From contig JAFRFY010000006.1 of NCBI GenBank assembly GCA_017434085.1, forward strand, positions 1-32,568: 32,568 nt of DNA. The letters are read 5' to 3'. The stretch's first letter is position 1, and each line of letters begins with the position of its first letter. This document shows positions 31,328 through 32,568 of this stretch, one piece after another. Source of the DNA: Clostridia bacterium (lineage in GTDB: Bacteria > Bacillota > Clostridia > Christensenellales > Aristaeellaceae). The position numbers and the translations under genes are program-made. Under the pieces are notes generated by a model, which made no database searches, was not told the origin of the DNA, and saw only the letters and a list, made by a program, of their open reading frames with translations.

Positions 31328-32568
31328 GCTGCTCGCCCCCGCCGGGGACATGGACGCCCTCAAAGCCGCGGTGCAGAACGGCGCGGACGCGGTGTACCTG
31401 GGCGCGGGCGGCTTCAACGCCCGGCGCAACGCGGGCAACTTCGACGGCGACGGCCTGAAAGCCGCCGTCGACTATTGTCATGCCCGCGGCGTGCACGTGC
31501 ACGTCACGCTGAACACGCTGGTGCGCCAGGACGAGCTGGAGGCGCTCTTCGACACCGTCCGGCTGGTCTGTGAAAGCGGCGCGGACGCCGCGATCGTGCA
31601 GGACCTCGGCGTCGCCCGGGCCGTGCGCGCCATGGCCCCGGACATGGAGCTCCACGCCAGCACCCAGATGGCGGCCCACAGCGCGCAGGCGGCGCGGTTT
31701 TTGAAGGCGCGGGGCTTCGACCGGGCGGTGCTGGCCCGGGAGTGCACGTTTGAGGATATGGCCGGGTGCGTCGACACCGGCATCGACGTGGAGGTGTTCG
31801 TCCACGGCGCGCTGTGCGTGGCCTGCTCCGGCCAGTGCCTGATGTCCTCGCTGGTCGGGGGCCGCAGCGGCAACCGGGGCCTGTGCGCCCAGCCCTGCCG
31901 CCTGCCCTGGCGGCTGGACGGGCGCGAGGGGTACCTGCTGTCCACCCGGGATCTGTGCGGCATCGGCGACCTGGCGCGGCTTCGGGACATCGGGGTCAAA
32001 AGCCTCAAGATCGAGGGGCGCATGAAGCGCGCGGAATACGTGGCCGTCACCGTGGCGGCCTACCGCCGGGCGCTGGACGCGCTGTACGAAGGAAAGCCCT
32101 TCGACGCCGACGCCGCGCGCGACGATCTCAAGCAGATGTTCAACCGCGGCGGCTTCACCTGCGGCTACGGCCCGGGCATGGCGGAGCGGGAGCTGATGTA
32201 CCCCGCCCGGCCCAACCACATCGGCGTGGCGGTCGGCGCGTGTTCAAACCCCGGCAGCGTGGCGCTGGAGGTGGACGTCGATATAGCCGACGCGCTGGTA
32301 TTGCGCCGGGCCGGCGAGGACGTGCCCGTGAAGCTGTCCGGCGCGGCGGGCGCGCGCGTGCCCTGCCCCGGGGCGAGCCGGGGCGACCGGCTGGTGCGGC
32401 TGGTCAGCGCGCGCCAGATGCGCGAGGCCCGGGAGAGCTTCGACGGCGAGCGCCGCGCGATCAGCCTGACCGCCCGGGCGACGCTCAGGGTCGGCCAGCC
32501 GGCGCGGCTTATCGTTTCCGACGGCATCTATACCGCGGAGGCCGCGGGGGATGCGGTGCAGGCCGCCA
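31314..32568 (+). CDS. U32-family protein (peptidase U32 / tRNA or rRNA hydroxylase-like), 3' end outside window
   Basis: A reading frame open to the window edge, giving the first ~418 residues. The start E-L-L-A-P-A-G-D opens the U32 barrel; the family signature E-V-F-V-H-G-A-L-C and S-G-Q-C-L-M-S-S, then G-R-S-G-N-R-G-L-C-A-Q-P-C-R, lies around 160-196, with cysteines at 168, 175, 191 and 195 placed as in iron-sulfur U32 proteins. Characterized relatives (TrhP/YrrO, RlhA) hydroxylate tRNA or 23S rRNA; the name peptidase is historical. The length beyond 418 residues suggests the long form with an extra C-terminal domain. The ATG overlaps zapA by 14 nt and has only a weak ribosome-binding site, implying translational coupling. 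Confidence 0.92.
   Translation, partial: MRRLELLAPAGDMDALKAAVQNGADAVYLGAGGFNARRNAGNFDGDGLKAAVDYCHARGVHVHVTLNTLVRQDELEALFDTVRLVCESGADAAIVQDLGVARAVRAMAPDMELHASTQMAAHSAQAARFLKARGFDRAVLARECTFEDMAGCVDTGIDVEVFVHGALCVACSGQCLMSSLVGGRSGNRGLCAQPCRLPWRLDGREGYLLSTRDLCGIGDLARLRDIGVKSLKIEGRMKRAEYVAVTVAAYRRALDALYEGKPFDADAARDDLKQMFNRGGFTCGYGPGMAERELMYPARPNHIGVAVGACSNPGSVALEVDVDIADALVLRRAGEDVPVKLSGAAGARVPCPGASRGDRLVRLVSARQMREARESFDGERRAISLTARATLRVGQPARLIVSDGIYTAEAAGDAVQAA

Overview
This is a GC-rich, gene-dense bacterial chromosome window. It looks like a strictly anaerobic, spore-forming relative of the Clostridia (Firmicutes), probably host-associated and possibly known only from metagenomes. The lineage argument rests on a Gram-positive PolC-type replicative polymerase, a YhcN/YlaJ-type sporulation lipoprotein, the non-mevalonate enzyme IspG immediately upstream of polC, an Rrf2-nifS-nifU iron-sulfur cluster, an AGCS amino-acid symporter, and consensus sigma-A promoters in short AT-rich gaps. 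No rRNA, tRNA, phage, complete insertion sequence or CRISPR array is visible. No gene-free stretch exceeds 300 bases; the largest gaps are about 297 bp (7597-7893), 255 bp (20947-21201) and 233 bp (30756-30988), and all three are annotated.

Layout. 1-415: the end of a GGDEF-like protein with a degenerate signature. 432-3071 (minus): an operon of an exported metallo-beta-lactamase-fold protein, an ACT-domain protein and a UPF0210 protein, driven by a consensus promoter divergent from rimM. 3104-3737: rimM as a single-gene unit ending at a shared terminator. 3750-5401 (minus): htrA-like protease then rpiB. 5435-7681 (minus): an OmpR-type response regulator and its histidine kinase, preceded by phased TTMACA half-sites resembling Pho boxes. 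7690-7839: a repeat island. 7853-10874 (minus): purine-type phosphoribosyltransferase, TGS/uridine-kinase-like nucleoside kinase and YhcN-like lipoprotein. 10880-16337 (minus): ispG-polC. 16340-18215 (minus): AGCS symporter with an unusual exported acidic head and a palindromic operator region. 18283-21021 (minus): a DUF4867-like protein and a large acidic secreted protein.

21118-25593 (plus): rrf2, nifS, nifU, a GNAT acetyltransferase and hflX, mostly with start/stop overlaps or short gaps. 25613-27730: a Tat-exported FMN/FAD reductase. 27721-28657: a homocysteine S-methyltransferase. 28665-28760: a MITE-like inverted-repeat element between convergent genes. 28771-30857 (minus): ybaB, recR and a membrane diguanylate cyclase. 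30903-32568 (plus): zapA and a truncated U32-family gene.

Most of the window is core housekeeping: replication and repair (polC, recR, ybaB), isoprenoid synthesis (ispG), ribosome maturation (rimM, hflX), cell division (zapA), Fe-S assembly and nucleotide salvage. The more unusual items are the JAMM/RadC-type metalloprotease motif in the N-terminal domain of HflX, the Pho-box-like array before the two-component system, the exported FMN/FAD reductase with unknown electron acceptor, the acidic secreted protein, the symporter's exported head with its operator, and two different repeat elements. No obvious multi-gene undescribed system was seen; the HflX domain architecture is the strongest single lead.
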